From: Sandaracinaceae bacterium
Lineage (GTDB): Bacteria; Myxococcota_A; Polyangia; Polyangiales; Houyiibacteriaceae
Assembly: GCA_016706685.1 (NCBI GenBank)
Contig: JADJJE010000009.1
Span: 1-42,666 of the forward strand
Reading direction: 5' to 3'
Length of the DNA: 42,666 bases
The first letter of the stretch is position 1; the number at the start of each line of letters is the position of its first letter. A program made the position numbers and the translations under genes. The notes under the pieces were generated by a model. The model worked only from the letters and a program-made list of their open reading frames with translations. It was not told the DNA's origin and did no database searches. Of the stretch, positions 30,586 to 38,625 are shown in pieces.

Positions 30586-33500
30586 ACCGTCTCTCCCTGC
30601 GCTCGCTCACGAGCACCGCGCTCGTCCTCTCGCTGGCCCTCGGCGCGGCTGGCTTCGCCTCACTCACCTCGGCTTCGGCGGCCGCCCAGGCGGCAGCCCG
30701 AGCCCGCCCCCGTGGCGACGTCTCCGGCGTGGAGGTCACGCTCGAGGGTGGCCTCACGGCGCGCCGCGGCGGCAGCCTGCGCTGGCTCGTCACCACCTAC
30801 GAGGTGACCGGCACGCACACGCTGCGCCTCGCGCCCGGCGCCCAGGTCCGGCTCTCGTCGTCGCTGCAGGGCGCGGACGACGTCGAGGTGGTGGCCGACG
30901 CCCGCGGGCGTGCGCTGATCGAGCTGCCCATCCCCATGGACGCGCCCAGCGGTGTGGGCGTGGTGGTGGAGGTGCGCACCGCGAACAACGTGCAGCGCCG
31001 CTTCGAGGTGGGCATCAGCATCGAGGAAGGCCGCACCCTCGGGGTGGGCCTCCTGCCGCGGCAGGCCGCGCCGGGCGACACCGTTTACGCCGTGTTGACC
31101 CTCACTGAGCCGCACACGCAGGTGGGCGTCCCCAACGCGGAGCTGCGCGTGGAGCTGCGCGACGCGCGTGGGCCCCTGGGCGAGCCGCAGCGCGTGCGCA
31201 CCGACGCGGCGGGCCTGGCCACCTTGCCGCTGGCCATCCCGGACGACGCACAGGCCGGCCGACTGACGGTCAACGTCACGCACCTCGAGCCCAGCGAGAC
31301 CGGGCCGCGCGTCACGGCCGGGTCCGACTCCATGGAGCTCGAGCGACCGCGCATCGGCCCGCTGCACGTGAGCCTCCTGCCCGCGCGGGTGCTGGCCAAC
31401 TCCGAGGAGCGCATCCCGGTGGAGGTGGTGGTGCGCCGCGCCAACGGTCGCCCCGTGGCGGGTGCCGTGCTGCGCCACAACGGCGAGGGCATGGACGAAG
31501 ACAGCCCGCCGCTGACCACGGACTCGCGCGGCCGCGCGAGCTTCGTGTGGCGTGCCACGCGGCTCGCGTCCGGCTTCGAGGACCAGACCGTCAACGTGCA
31601 GGTCACGCGCGCGGGCCTCGGCTCGGCGTCGGCGTCCACGCCCATCCGCACCCACGCGCAGGACTTCTTCTTGGACACGGCCTTCGAGGGCGGCGCGCTC
31701 TCGGCGGCCCTCGGCGGGCGCCTCTATGCCTACGTGGTGCGCGCCGATGGGCGCCCTGCCGCCAACGTGCCGGTGGCCTTCGAGGGGCCGCGTGTGGGCA
31801 GCCGGCAGGCCACCACCGACGCCAGCGGCCTCGCGTTCGTGGAGGTCACGCTCGCCGCGGCCGACGAGGCGCGTGACCGCTGCGGCGGCATCGCCAGCAC
31901 CGCGCTGAACATCACGGCAGGCACCGGGCCGCGCGCGGGCCTGAGCGAGACGTGCATCCCCGTGGACACCGACGCGCAGGTGCGTGTGCGCGCGCCATCC
32001 GTCACCGCGCCCGGCCCCGTCACGCTGACACTGGCGCGCGCGGCCTCGGTGGCCCGTGTGCCCGTGGTGGTCACGGCGTTCGCCGTCACTAGCCCCAGCG
32101 GCGAGACCCTCGAGGCGATCGGCAGCGTGGTGACCGACACCGACCAAGCGCAGCTGGTGCTCCCGGCCGACGTGCCACAGCTCGTCTACTTCCGCGCTCG
32201 CCCGTTGGTCGACGGCCGCGAGGTGCGCGGCTCGTTCACCAGCACGTGGGTGCGCCGCTCGGACGCGCTCACCCCCGTGGTGCGCTTCGACCCGTCCGGA
32301 CGCGCGCTGGTCAGCGGCCTGCCCGCCGGCACGCCGTTCCTCACGCTGGCCATGCCGGCCGACGAGGCGCGCGGTCTCTACCGCGAGGGCTCCCAGCACA
32401 CCGCGATCATGGCCGTCTCGGCGCTCGAGGCGGAGGCGCGCTTGGCCCGCTACACGCCCGCCGACAGCGCGGCCCCCGTGCGTCAGCAGGGCACCTCGCT
32501 CGTGCCGCAGCCCATGCCCGAGGACTCGGTCCAGCGTGGCTTGCTGCGTGACCCGTGGCGCGCCAGCTCGCGCTTCATCGAGGGGCGCCTGGCGCTGCTC
32601 TTCCGGCAGGTGGAGGCGCGCGTGGAGTCCGCGCTGCCCAACGACCTCGACGAGATCACGGTGGTGACCAGCGGCCGCCGCGAGTTCACGCGTCAAGTGT
32701 TCGCCACGCTCGCGGGCGAGGCCACCACCGGCCTCGGCGGTGAGCCGCTCTCGCTGGCCGACGTGCAGGCCCTCGACAGCAGCTTCGGCTTCGACAACAC
32801 GGCGCGCCGCATCACGCGTCGCCGCTTGTTCCGCCTCCTGGTGATCCTGCGCGACCTGGTGCGTGAGAACGGGCTCGACCTGCCGTGGGCCCGCCCCGGC
32901 GACCCGGCCGAGTGGCTCTCGCACCTGCCCGGACGCAGCGGCGCCGTGGGCTACCTGCAGCCGGCCGACCTGGTGGACGGCTGGGGCCGGCCGTTCGTGC
33001 TCAGCCCCACCACGCGGCCGCGCTACACGCAGCTGCAGCCGGTGGCGGGCTACGAGCTGAGCAGCGCCGGACCGGACGGTCGCGCCGGCAACGGCGACGA
33101 CCTGGTGGACCCGACCGCGCGCGTGCTGCCGTCCGACGGCCTCTACGCGCGGGCCGTGGGTGAGGACGCGCTGGTGGCGCGCCTGCAGAGCGTGGAGCTC
33201 GGACGCGCCACCGTGGAGCTGGCCAGCGGCCCCATCGGCATCGAGACGCCCTACATCCCGGGGCCGTCCGAGGTGGCCTCCGGGACCTCGCGCGGTGGCT
33301 CGGTCCGCTCCGGCTGGTCGGTGCCGCGCATCATCGAGCGCGACGTGCACGCCCTCGACCTCGCATGGCGTGGCCTCGGCACGCACGCCAGCGCCGCCAT
33401 GAGCGTGGCTTCGGCGGGCACCACCAGCGTGCCGCTCTCGCTGAGCGACGTGCCGGCCACGTGGGGCGTCGTCGTCATCGCACGCGATACCCACGGCACG

Positions 33501-35297
33501 ATGGCCTTCGCTCTCGACGTGGGGCTGGCCGGGACACCCATCGTGGCGGAGGCGCTGCTGCCTTCGCGCGTGCGGGTGGGTGAGCCGCTCACCGTGCCCA
33601 TGCACGTCACCAACACCAGCGCCGCAGACGCCACCTATGGCCTCTCCGCGAGCGCGGGAGACACGCTGAGCGCCACGCTGCCCGCCACCGTCACGGTGCC
33701 CGCCGGCGAGTCGCGTGAGCTCGCGCTGGTGCTGAACGGCCGCACGCCCGGAGACGCCACGCTGCGCGTGCAGGTCACGCGCGACGGGCAGCCGCAGCGC
33801 AGCCTCGAGGCCACCGTGGCGGTGGACCGTGGGCGCCACCCCATCCGCCGCTGGGGCACGGGCATCGCCCGCGGGGACGAGTACTCGGTGAGCCTGCAAG
33901 TGCCGCGCGACGCGGTGGACCCACGCACACGCGTGGTGCTGCTCACGCCGGGTGCGCTGGCCGCCGACCCGCTCTTCTCGGAGGTGCGCGAGCGCCAGCC
34001 GGGCGCCATGGCGTGGGCCGCGGTGAGCGCGGGCCGCGGGGTGCCGGCCGAGCTGCGCGCCGCCCTGGTGCGACAAGACACGCAGCCCGTGCCGCTGGCC
34101 GAGCACGCTGCGCGCGTGGTGGCGCTCACCAGCGTGGTGGCGCTCGACCCCACGGACAGCGAGGCGCTCTCGGCGCTGCGTCGCGCGCAGTCGCAGCTGA
34201 GCCGCAACGTGGGCCGCTTGGACAGCCGCGAGCAAGCCGTGCAGGTGGCCACCGCCTTCACGGTGCTGGCCGCGGGCGGCGTGCCCGACGAAGACTCTGC
34301 CGACCCGCTGGCGGCGTTCATGAGCTCCGCCCGCGTGGCGCTGCGGCGCGCGCTCTTCGTGCACCGTGGTGACGCCGGCGTGCTGGCGCGTGTGGCGGCG
34401 GCGCTGCTGGTGGCGGACCCGGAAGACGGCTACGGCCTCGCCCTGCTGGAGCGCGCCCTCGGCTCCACCACCGAGCGCGACGGAGCGCGGCGCGTGACGC
34501 TGGACGAGCTCTTGGCGCAGGGCTCCGAGGCCACCGGGGCAGGGCTGGCGCTGGCGCTCGGGGCACACCACGCGGGCCGCGACACCACGCGCGACGAGCT
34601 GCTGCGCGGCGCGATGCAGACCTTCGGGAGCATTGCGCGTGACCCGGACGACGCGCTGCTCTACTGGTTTGCGCTCTCGGCCTACGGCGCCCTCGGCGTG
34701 GGTGAGCCCGAGGGGCTGGAGGTCAACGTGGGCGGCGGCTGGCAGCCGGTCACGCTCGAGGAAGGCCGCGCCGTGGTGGACGTGAACCTGTCGCCGGGCG
34801 GGCGCCTGCGCGCCAAGGTCCGCACCACGGGCGGCGCGGTGGTCTACGCACGCGTCGAGACGGTCTTCGGGGCCGCCTTCGAAGAGCGCAGCGACGCGCC
34901 CTTCACGCTCTCCATCGCCGGTGACGTGGGCCGCCTGGGCGGCGTGGCGGGGCTGGTGCTGGAGGTGCAAGCGGGCGAAGAGGCCGTGCAGCAGCCCGTC
35001 ATCGAGCTGCAGCTCCCGGCCGGCGTGCCCGACGACGAGGCCCTCGAGGCCGCGCTCGCCGCGCCCGCGGTGGTGCTGTCCGCCGAGGTGCGCCGCCCCG
35101 GGTTCGTGCGCCTCACGCTGGCCCCGCTCAACGCCGAGCAGCGCCACAGCGTGCCGCTGTCGTTCGTGTGGACCTCGGCCAGCCCCGTGCGCGGTCTGGG
35201 TGCGGCGGGCTACGAGGCCAGTCACCCCACGCGCATGACGGTGCTGCCGCCGCGCGTGCTGACGCCCTCGGCTCCCGAGGGGGGCGCGCTGCCTTGA
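30582..35297 (+). CDS. Second alpha-2-macroglobulin-like protein, paralogue of the upstream gene
   Basis: ATG 30582 overlaps the preceding TGA by 4 bp, so both proteins should be made together. A signal peptide (LTSTALVLSLALGAAGF, cleavage after ASAAAQA) leads into Ig-like/MG beta domains (VEVTLEGGLTARRGGSLRWL, GVGLLPRQAAPGDTVYAVLT, LHVSLLPARVLANSEERIPV). The GspG-like module recurs at residues about 797-845 (LVDGWGRPFVLS, YELSSAGPDGRAGNGDDLVD), and the preceding helices match the upstream protein (DSSFGFDNTARRITRRRL against DPSFDFDRVARRVARTKL). The A2M-like core (~920-1000) and a helical C-terminal half follow. No thioester CxEQ is seen. The 1,571-residue protein may form a complex with its partner (inference). 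Part of its 3' end is duplicated at 38,225-38,566. Confidence 0.7.
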   Translation: MNRLSLRSLTSTALVLSLALGAAGFASLTSASAAAQAAARARPRGDVSGVEVTLEGGLTARRGGSLRWLVTTYEVTGTHTLRLAPGAQVRLSSSLQGADDVEVVADARGRALIELPIPMDAPSGVGVVVEVRTANNVQRRFEVGISIEEGRTLGVGLLPRQAAPGDTVYAVLTLTEPHTQVGVPNAELRVELRDARGPLGEPQRVRTDAAGLATLPLAIPDDAQAGRLTVNVTHLEPSETGPRVTAGSDSMELERPRIGPLHVSLLPARVLANSEERIPVEVVVRRANGRPVAGAVLRHNGEGMDEDSPPLTTDSRGRASFVWRATRLASGFEDQTVNVQVTRAGLGSASASTPIRTHAQDFFLDTAFEGGALSAALGGRLYAYVVRADGRPAANVPVAFEGPRVGSRQATTDASGLAFVEVTLAAADEARDRCGGIASTALNITAGTGPRAGLSETCIPVDTDAQVRVRAPSVTAPGPVTLTLARAASVARVPVVVTAFAVTSPSGETLEAIGSVVTDTDQAQLVLPADVPQLVYFRARPLVDGREVRGSFTSTWVRRSDALTPVVRFDPSGRALVSGLPAGTPFLTLAMPADEARGLYREGSQHTAIMAVSALEAEARLARYTPADSAAPVRQQGTSLVPQPMPEDSVQRGLLRDPWRASSRFIEGRLALLFRQVEARVESALPNDLDEITVVTSGRREFTRQVFATLAGEATTGLGGEPLSLADVQALDSSFGFDNTARRITRRRLFRLLVILRDLVRENGLDLPWARPGDPAEWLSHLPGRSGAVGYLQPADLVDGWGRPFVLSPTTRPRYTQLQPVAGYELSSAGPDGRAGNGDDLVDPTARVLPSDGLYARAVGEDALVARLQSVELGRATVELASGPIGIETPYIPGPSEVASGTSRGGSVRSGWSVPRIIERDVHALDLAWRGLGTHASAAMSVASAGTTSVPLSLSDVPATWGVVVIARDTHGTMAFALDVGLAGTPIVAEALLPSRVRVGEPLTVPMHVTNTSAADATYGLSASAGDTLSATLPATVTVPAGESRELALVLNGRTPGDATLRVQVTRDGQPQRSLEATVAVDRGRHPIRRWGTGIARGDEYSVSLQVPRDAVDPRTRVVLLTPGALAADPLFSEVRERQPGAMAWAAVSAGRGVPAELRAALVRQDTQPVPLAEHAARVVALTSVVALDPTDSEALSALRRAQSQLSRNVGRLDSREQAVQVATAFTVLAAGGVPDEDSADPLAAFMSSARVALRRALFVHRGDAGVLARVAAALLVADPEDGYGLALLERALGSTTERDGARRVTLDELLAQGSEATGAGLALALGAHHAGRDTTRDELLRGAMQTFGSIARDPDDALLYWFALSAYGALGVGEPEGLEVNVGGGWQPVTLEEGRAVVDVNLSPGGRLRAKVRTTGGAVVYARVETVFGAAFEERSDAPFTLSIAGDVGRLGGVAGLVLEVQAGEEAVQQPVIELQLPAGVPDDEALEAALAAPAVVLSAEVRRPGFVRLTLAPLNAEQRHSVPLSFVWTSASPVRGLGAAGYEASHPTRMTVLPPRVLTPSAPEGGALP

Positions 35298-35377
35298 GCT
35301 ACGCTCTGGGCAGGTGACGATGCGCGCCCGCGTGCTGCGCGGCTGAAGTCCGAACCCAGGCCCGGGGTTTCGAAGAA

Positions 35378-35446
35378 CATAAAGGTAGCGTTTGTTCACG
35401 CATAAAGGTAGCGTTTGGTCACGCATAACGGTAGCGTAGCCACTTG
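35378..35446 (+). repeat. Three 23-bp direct repeats before the DUF4143 ATPase gene
   Basis: Units start at 35378, 35401 and 35424 with an exact 23-bp period. The first two begin CATAAAGGTAGCGTTTG and end TCACG. The third is CATAACGGTAGCGTAG and its last three bases are the TTG start codon of the ATPase gene. This arrangement looks like an iteron-type operator or RNA element controlling the gene. Confidence 0.8.
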
Positions 35447-36715
35447 CGGTACACCCAACGAGTCCTTGATCCCACGCTCGAGCGCCTCGTCGCGTCACTC
35501 CCCGCGATCTGCATCGAAGGGCCGCGCGCCGTTGGGAAGACCGCCACGGCAACGCGGTTGGCGGCGAGCGTGGTGGCGCTCGACGACCCTGCGGAAGCGG
35601 AGCTACTGCGCGCCTCCCCCGAACGGATCGCACGCCTTGCCGAGCCGATTCTGGTCGACGAGTGGCAGAGGGTACCCGCTGTGTGGGATCGCGTGCGTCG
35701 AGAGGTCGATCGCGACCCGCGGCCAGGCCGCTTCCTTCGCACGGGCTCGTCGTCGCCGACGAGTGCACCCACACACTCCGGCGCCGGCCGTATCGTGCGA
35801 CTACGTATGCGGCCCATGACGCTGATGGAGCGTGAGCTCTGCTCCCCCACGGTGTCGCTCTCCACGTTGCTCTCGCAGCGAGACGCTCCCATCGAAGGCG
35901 AGTGCCCGCTCGGGATAGAAGACTACGCCGAGGAGATCGTGGCCTCGGGCTTCCCTGCGCTGCGCACGCTCACGAGCGAAGCACGCGCCTTCGCGCTCGA
36001 CGGCTACATAGAGGGCATCCTCGAGCATGACTTCCCCGAGCTCGGCTACGTCGTACGTCGCCCCGCCACCCTGCGCGCCTGGCTTGCGTCGTATGCCGCC
36101 GCGAGCGCGACCACGGCCTCGTACAACACCATCCTCGACGCGGCGACATCGCTCGTGGTGGACAAGCCCGCCAAGACGACCGCCCTCGCATACCGCGACG
36201 TGCTGAACAAGCTCTGGTTGCTCGACGAGGTGCCCGCGTGGACGGGCACGGCGAACCGGCTCGCGGGACTCGCCAAGGCACCAAAGCACCACCTCGCCGA
36301 CCCAGCACTCGCAGCGCGTCTACTCGGCGTCGAGGCGAGCCTGCTCCTCGATCGACCGCATCACGGACCGCCCATCCCGCGCGACGGGACGCTCCTCGGC
36401 GCGCTCTTCGAGTCGCTCGTCACGCTCTGTGTTCGCGTCTACGCCGAGGCTTCGCGCGCAACCATCTCGCACCTGCGGACCGCCAGGGGTGAGCACGAGG
36501 TCGATCTGATCGTTCGCAGGGATGACGGACGCTTCCTCGCCATCGAGGTGAAGCTCGGCGCGGAGGTCACCGACGAAGACACAAAGCATCTTCGCTGGCT
36601 ACGGTCGCATGTGGGCGACGAGCTCCTCGATGCGATCGTTGTGACGACAGGCCGAGCGGCGTATCGGAGACGGGATGGAATCGGCGTCGTGCCGGCGGGC
36701 AGCCTTGGGGTTTGA
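35444..36715 (+). CDS. DUF4143-type AAA ATPase
   Basis: The start is TTG 35444 (MRYTQRVLDPTLERLVASLP), since no better start is in frame. The 423-residue protein has Walker A (GPRAVGKTATATRL, residues about 26-39) and Walker B (PILVDEWQRVP, about 68-78). An AAA_14 lid follows (EEIVASGFPALRTL, EHDFPELGYVVRRP), and then the DUF4143 domain with ALAYRDVLNKLWLLDEVPAW, HHLADPALAARLLG, LGALFESLVT and the nuclease-like end GEHEVDLIVRRDDGRFLAIE, VKLG. The E-x-D..E-x-K pattern fits a PD-(D/E)XK fold. It is complete, unlike the copy at 974. These genes are widespread, often mobile, and of unclear function. The repeats upstream suggest autoregulation. Confidence 0.85.
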   Translation: MRYTQRVLDPTLERLVASLPAICIEGPRAVGKTATATRLAASVVALDDPAEAELLRASPERIARLAEPILVDEWQRVPAVWDRVRREVDRDPRPGRFLRTGSSSPTSAPTHSGAGRIVRLRMRPMTLMERELCSPTVSLSTLLSQRDAPIEGECPLGIEDYAEEIVASGFPALRTLTSEARAFALDGYIEGILEHDFPELGYVVRRPATLRAWLASYAAASATTASYNTILDAATSLVVDKPAKTTALAYRDVLNKLWLLDEVPAWTGTANRLAGLAKAPKHHLADPALAARLLGVEASLLLDRPHHGPPIPRDGTLLGALFESLVTLCVRVYAEASRATISHLRTARGEHEVDLIVRRDDGRFLAIEVKLGAEVTDEDTKHLRWLRSHVGDELLDAIVVTTGRAAYRRRDGIGVVPAGSLGV

Positions 36716-36732
36716 CCGGCTCCGCCCGCAAG

Positions 36733-36757
36733 CTTCACGCTCTCCATCGCCGGTGAC
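36733..36757 (+). repeat. 25-bp piece identical to the second A2M-like gene
   Basis: The 25 bases beginning CTTCACGCTCTCCATC here are identical to 34901-34925 inside the coding region of the second alpha-2-macroglobulin-like gene. The flanks do not match. The piece starts 17 bp after the ATPase stop. It is probably the stump of a duplicated copy. Confidence 0.75.
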
Positions 36758-36781
36758 TAACGGTGTGCAACACTCCGCACC

Positions 36782-36925
36782 ATGAACGAGCCTGCCGTGT
36801 TCGAGTTACGCACCGGCGTGGGCGGGTGTCTCGCGATCCCGCTTCTCTTCTTGGCGTTCCCAGTCATGGCTGTCGTCTCGTTCTTCGGTGAACAGGCGAT
36901 AGTGTCGGTGACCAGCCGGAACTGA
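36782..36925 (+). CDS. 47-residue putative membrane peptide
   Basis: ATG 36782 to TGA 36925 encodes MNEPAVFELRTGVGGCLAIP followed by a hydrophobic stretch (LLFLAFPVMAVVSFF) and a short tail ending TSRN. One TM segment is likely. There is no clear ribosome site and no recognised family. It may be a truncated leftover in this scrambled segment. Confidence 0.35.
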   Translation: MNEPAVFELRTGVGGCLAIPLLFLAFPVMAVVSFFGEQAIVSVTSRN

Positions 36926-37014
36926 AGGATTCTGACCGGCGTCCCGGCCTTGCGCCGGTTTCCGGACAAGCGAGGGCACCGAGTTCTAAGCTCGAGGCCC
37001 CGCGACATAGAAGC

Positions 37015-37038
37015 GGGCGCACGTACAAGCGTGCGCCC
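37015..37038. terminator. 9-bp perfect hairpin
   Basis: GGGCGCACG (37015-37023) and CGTGCGCCC (37030-37038) flank a 6-nt loop. Only two T residues follow on the plus strand. It may be a weak terminator after the small membrane ORF. Confidence 0.35.
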
Positions 37039-37105
37039 TTCGGACACCGCGCCAGCTGGTTGCACCCAGCGGCAGGGCAGAGTCCGCGAGAGAGTGATGG
37101 CATGA

Positions 37106-37400
37106 GCGTGGCGCGGGGCCAAGTTCCCTGTCGACATCGCGTTCGAGGGCGATCACACCGTCGTGAACGGGCGCTTTCTCGTCGGTGGTGGAATGGAGCT
37201 ATCGGTGCTCGACCTCGCGACGGACAGACCCAGAGAGCTCGGAAAGCTGGCGGAGCTCTCCTGCTGGTTGACCTGGCATCAGGGTCCTGGGGAGGTGCGC
37301 GACTACTGGGGCCTACGTGTGCTGCGCGGCCTCGACAGCGCGGCGAGCTTCGTCCACCGCCACGTGCCGGGCGGCGAGGACGCTCACCGACAGCCGGTGT
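37106..37400 (+). pseudogene. Unidentified coding fragment
   Basis: In one plus frame a coding-like stretch reads KFPVDIAFEGDHTVVNGRFL, GGGMELSVLDLATDRPREL, LSCWLTWHQGPGEVRDYWGL and RVLRGLDSAASFVHRHV. GC is high at third codon positions, so this is likely once-coding DNA. No start codon with a ribosome site precedes it (an in-frame TGA lies near 37,101) and the frame then runs antisense into the PIN gene. No family is recognised. Confidence 0.3.
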
Positions 37401-37488
37401 GCACCTCGGGGGGGTCGTCCTCGACGTCGCGGAGCTTGCGTAACGCGTGCGCCCAGCAGAACGCGATGAAGGCCTTGTCGTGCCCGCA
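37387..37488 (-). pseudogene. Possible IS66-type transposase scrap
   Basis: Directly after the PIN gene stop, the same minus frame reads HDKAFIAFCWAHALRKLRDV and ends EDDPPEVHTGCR before a stop. The CWAH-x-x-RK pattern resembles the conserved segment of IS66 TnpC transposases. Only about 33 codons are present, with no start. Confidence 0.25.
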
Positions 37489-37869
37489 CTACAAGCGCTG
37501 CGCACCTTCCAGCTTGCTCAGTGCCTTGTCGAAGGTCGCAAGGGGAAGGTGACCCGCCTTGCGAGCGATCTCGAGGACGAGGCAGTCCGAGAAGCCGAGG
37601 GCCGGCTTCGAGCGGAATGTCGCAAGCGCTGCCGCGACCACGTCGGGGTCCTGAACCGCAAGGTCGCGATGGTTGAGCAGCATCTCCACGGCAACCGCGA
37701 CCTTCGCCGCCGGAAGCTCGTAGGCCGAAGAGAGAACCCAAGAGGTCTCTGCCAAGACCACATGTGATACCCAGGCGCCCTTGACCACAAAGGCTTCTGC
37801 AGCGGCCACCTGCTTCGGATCATCTCGCGTGATCAGCCGCACCAGAACGTTGGTGTCAACGGCGAGCAT
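37489..37869 (-). CDS. PIN-domain toxin (VapC-like)
   Basis: ATG 37867-37869 lies inside the end of the antitoxin gene (14-bp overlap). The 126 residues carry the PIN acidic residues: MLAVDTNVLVRLITRDD (Asp 5), VVLAETSWVLSS (Glu about 42), LGFSDCLVLEIARKAG (Asp about 95) and LATFDKALSKLEG (Asp about 114). It is the usual length for a VapC RNase toxin. Together with the AbrB-type antitoxin it forms a standard type II pair, here inside a region of gene scraps, which fits horizontal gain. Confidence 0.8.
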   Translation of the reverse strand: MLAVDTNVLVRLITRDDPKQVAAAEAFVVKGAWVSHVVLAETSWVLSSAYELPAAKVAVAVEMLLNHRDLAVQDPDVVAAALATFRSKPALGFSDCLVLEIARKAGHLPLATFDKALSKLEGAQRL

Positions 37870-38125
37870 GCTTCGCCTTGAAATGACGCCCCACGCTCTC
37901 CTTGAGCTCCTCCAGCGAACGCGCGCGGGGGGGCTCGCCCGAGAAAAGGGCGGTGTGGATGTCCTCCGATGAGAACTGGCCGACTCTCCGCACGACCATC
38001 GTCCCGTCCTCCTCGACCCACTCGAGCACCGAGCCGGGGACGAGGCCGAGCTGGCGCCGAACTTCTGCGGGCACAGTGATTTGCCCCTGCGAGGTGAGCT
38101 TCGATTGTGCGATGGTCATGCCCAT
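37856..38125 (-). CDS. AbrB/SpoVT-type antitoxin (VapB-like)
   Basis: The start is ATG 38123-38125, or the third-codon ATG at 38117-38119. The protein (89 residues) has the swapped-hairpin AbrB domain (SKLTSQGQITVPAEVRRQLG, PGSVLEWVEEDGTMVVRRVG, residues 8-49) and a charged helical tail (SLEELKESVGRHFKAKHARR) for toxin binding. It overlaps the toxin start. The palindrome at 38126-38143 lies directly before its first codon, so autorepression is likely and translation may start on a very short leader. Confidence 0.8.
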   Translation of the reverse strand: MGMTIAQSKLTSQGQITVPAEVRRQLGLVPGSVLEWVEEDGTMVVRRVGQFSSEDIHTALFSGEPPRARSLEELKESVGRHFKAKHARR

Positions 38126-38143
38126 TCATTACCGTGGTAATGA
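38126..38143. promoter_or_regulatory. Palindromic operator of the toxin-antitoxin pair
   Basis: TCATTACC and GGTAATGA form perfect 8-bp arms around GT and abut the antitoxin ATG. The AT-richer sequence stands out from the GC-rich surroundings. AbrB-type antitoxins bind such sites next to their own promoter. Confidence 0.65.
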
Positions 38144-38224
38144 GTCTCTGTCAAGGTGCCGGTTGACCCAGCAGGGCGCTGCAGGATCGTCACCCCGATG
38201 CAAGTTGGGACGATGGTCTCCCTG

Positions 38225-38566
38225 GTCACGTGTCCCGAGCGTAGCTCAGGGCAACGCGCCTCCTTCGGGCGCGGAAGGGGTCAGCACGCGCGGTGGCAGC
38301 ACGGTCATGCGCGTGGGGTGCGTAGACCACGGCGCCGCCGGTGGTGCGGACCTTGGCGCGCAGGCGGCCGCCCGGCGACAGGTTCACGTCCACCACGGCG
38401 CGGCCCTCCTCGAGCGTGACGGGCTGCCAGCCGCCACCCACGTTCACCTCCAGCCCCTCGGGCTCACCCACGCCGAGGGCGCCGTAAGCCGACAGCGCGA
38501 ACCAGTAGAGCATCGCGTCGTCCGGGTCACGCGCGATGCTCCCGAAGTTCTGCATGGCGCCGCGGC
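38225..38566 (-). pseudogene. Inverted, internally deleted remnant of an A2M-like gene
   Basis: On the minus strand, 38566 to about 38317 matches 34605-34852 of the second alpha-2-macroglobulin-like gene (FGSIARDPDDAMLYWFALSA, GEPEGLEVNVGGGWQPV, VVDVNLSPGGRLRAKVRTTG). After a junction sharing CAC, 38316 to 38225 matches 35225-35318, including the stop codon region. About 370 bp between the two parts are missing and the join is out of frame. Differences from the intact gene are mostly at third codon positions, so the source was probably a diverged, once-functional paralogue rather than a fresh copy. Confidence 0.8.
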
Positions 38567-38570
38567 CCAT

Positions 38571-38625
38571 AGGAAACATGAACACTTTCAAGCTGTTGTA
38601 CGGAAAGTTTACATAACATTCTAAC
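38571..38625. other. AT-rich junction segment
   Basis: These 55 bp are about 35% GC against a surrounding level near 65-70%. They separate the inverted remnant from the truncated lipoprotein fragment. The segment may be a former insertion or attachment site, or a promoter. No motif is certain. Confidence 0.45.

Noticed and set aside
30660..35774. 1,704-residue minus-strand frame
   Set aside because: It is antisense to the second A2M-like gene and to the 5' part of the ATPase gene, with shadow composition and no start site or domain.
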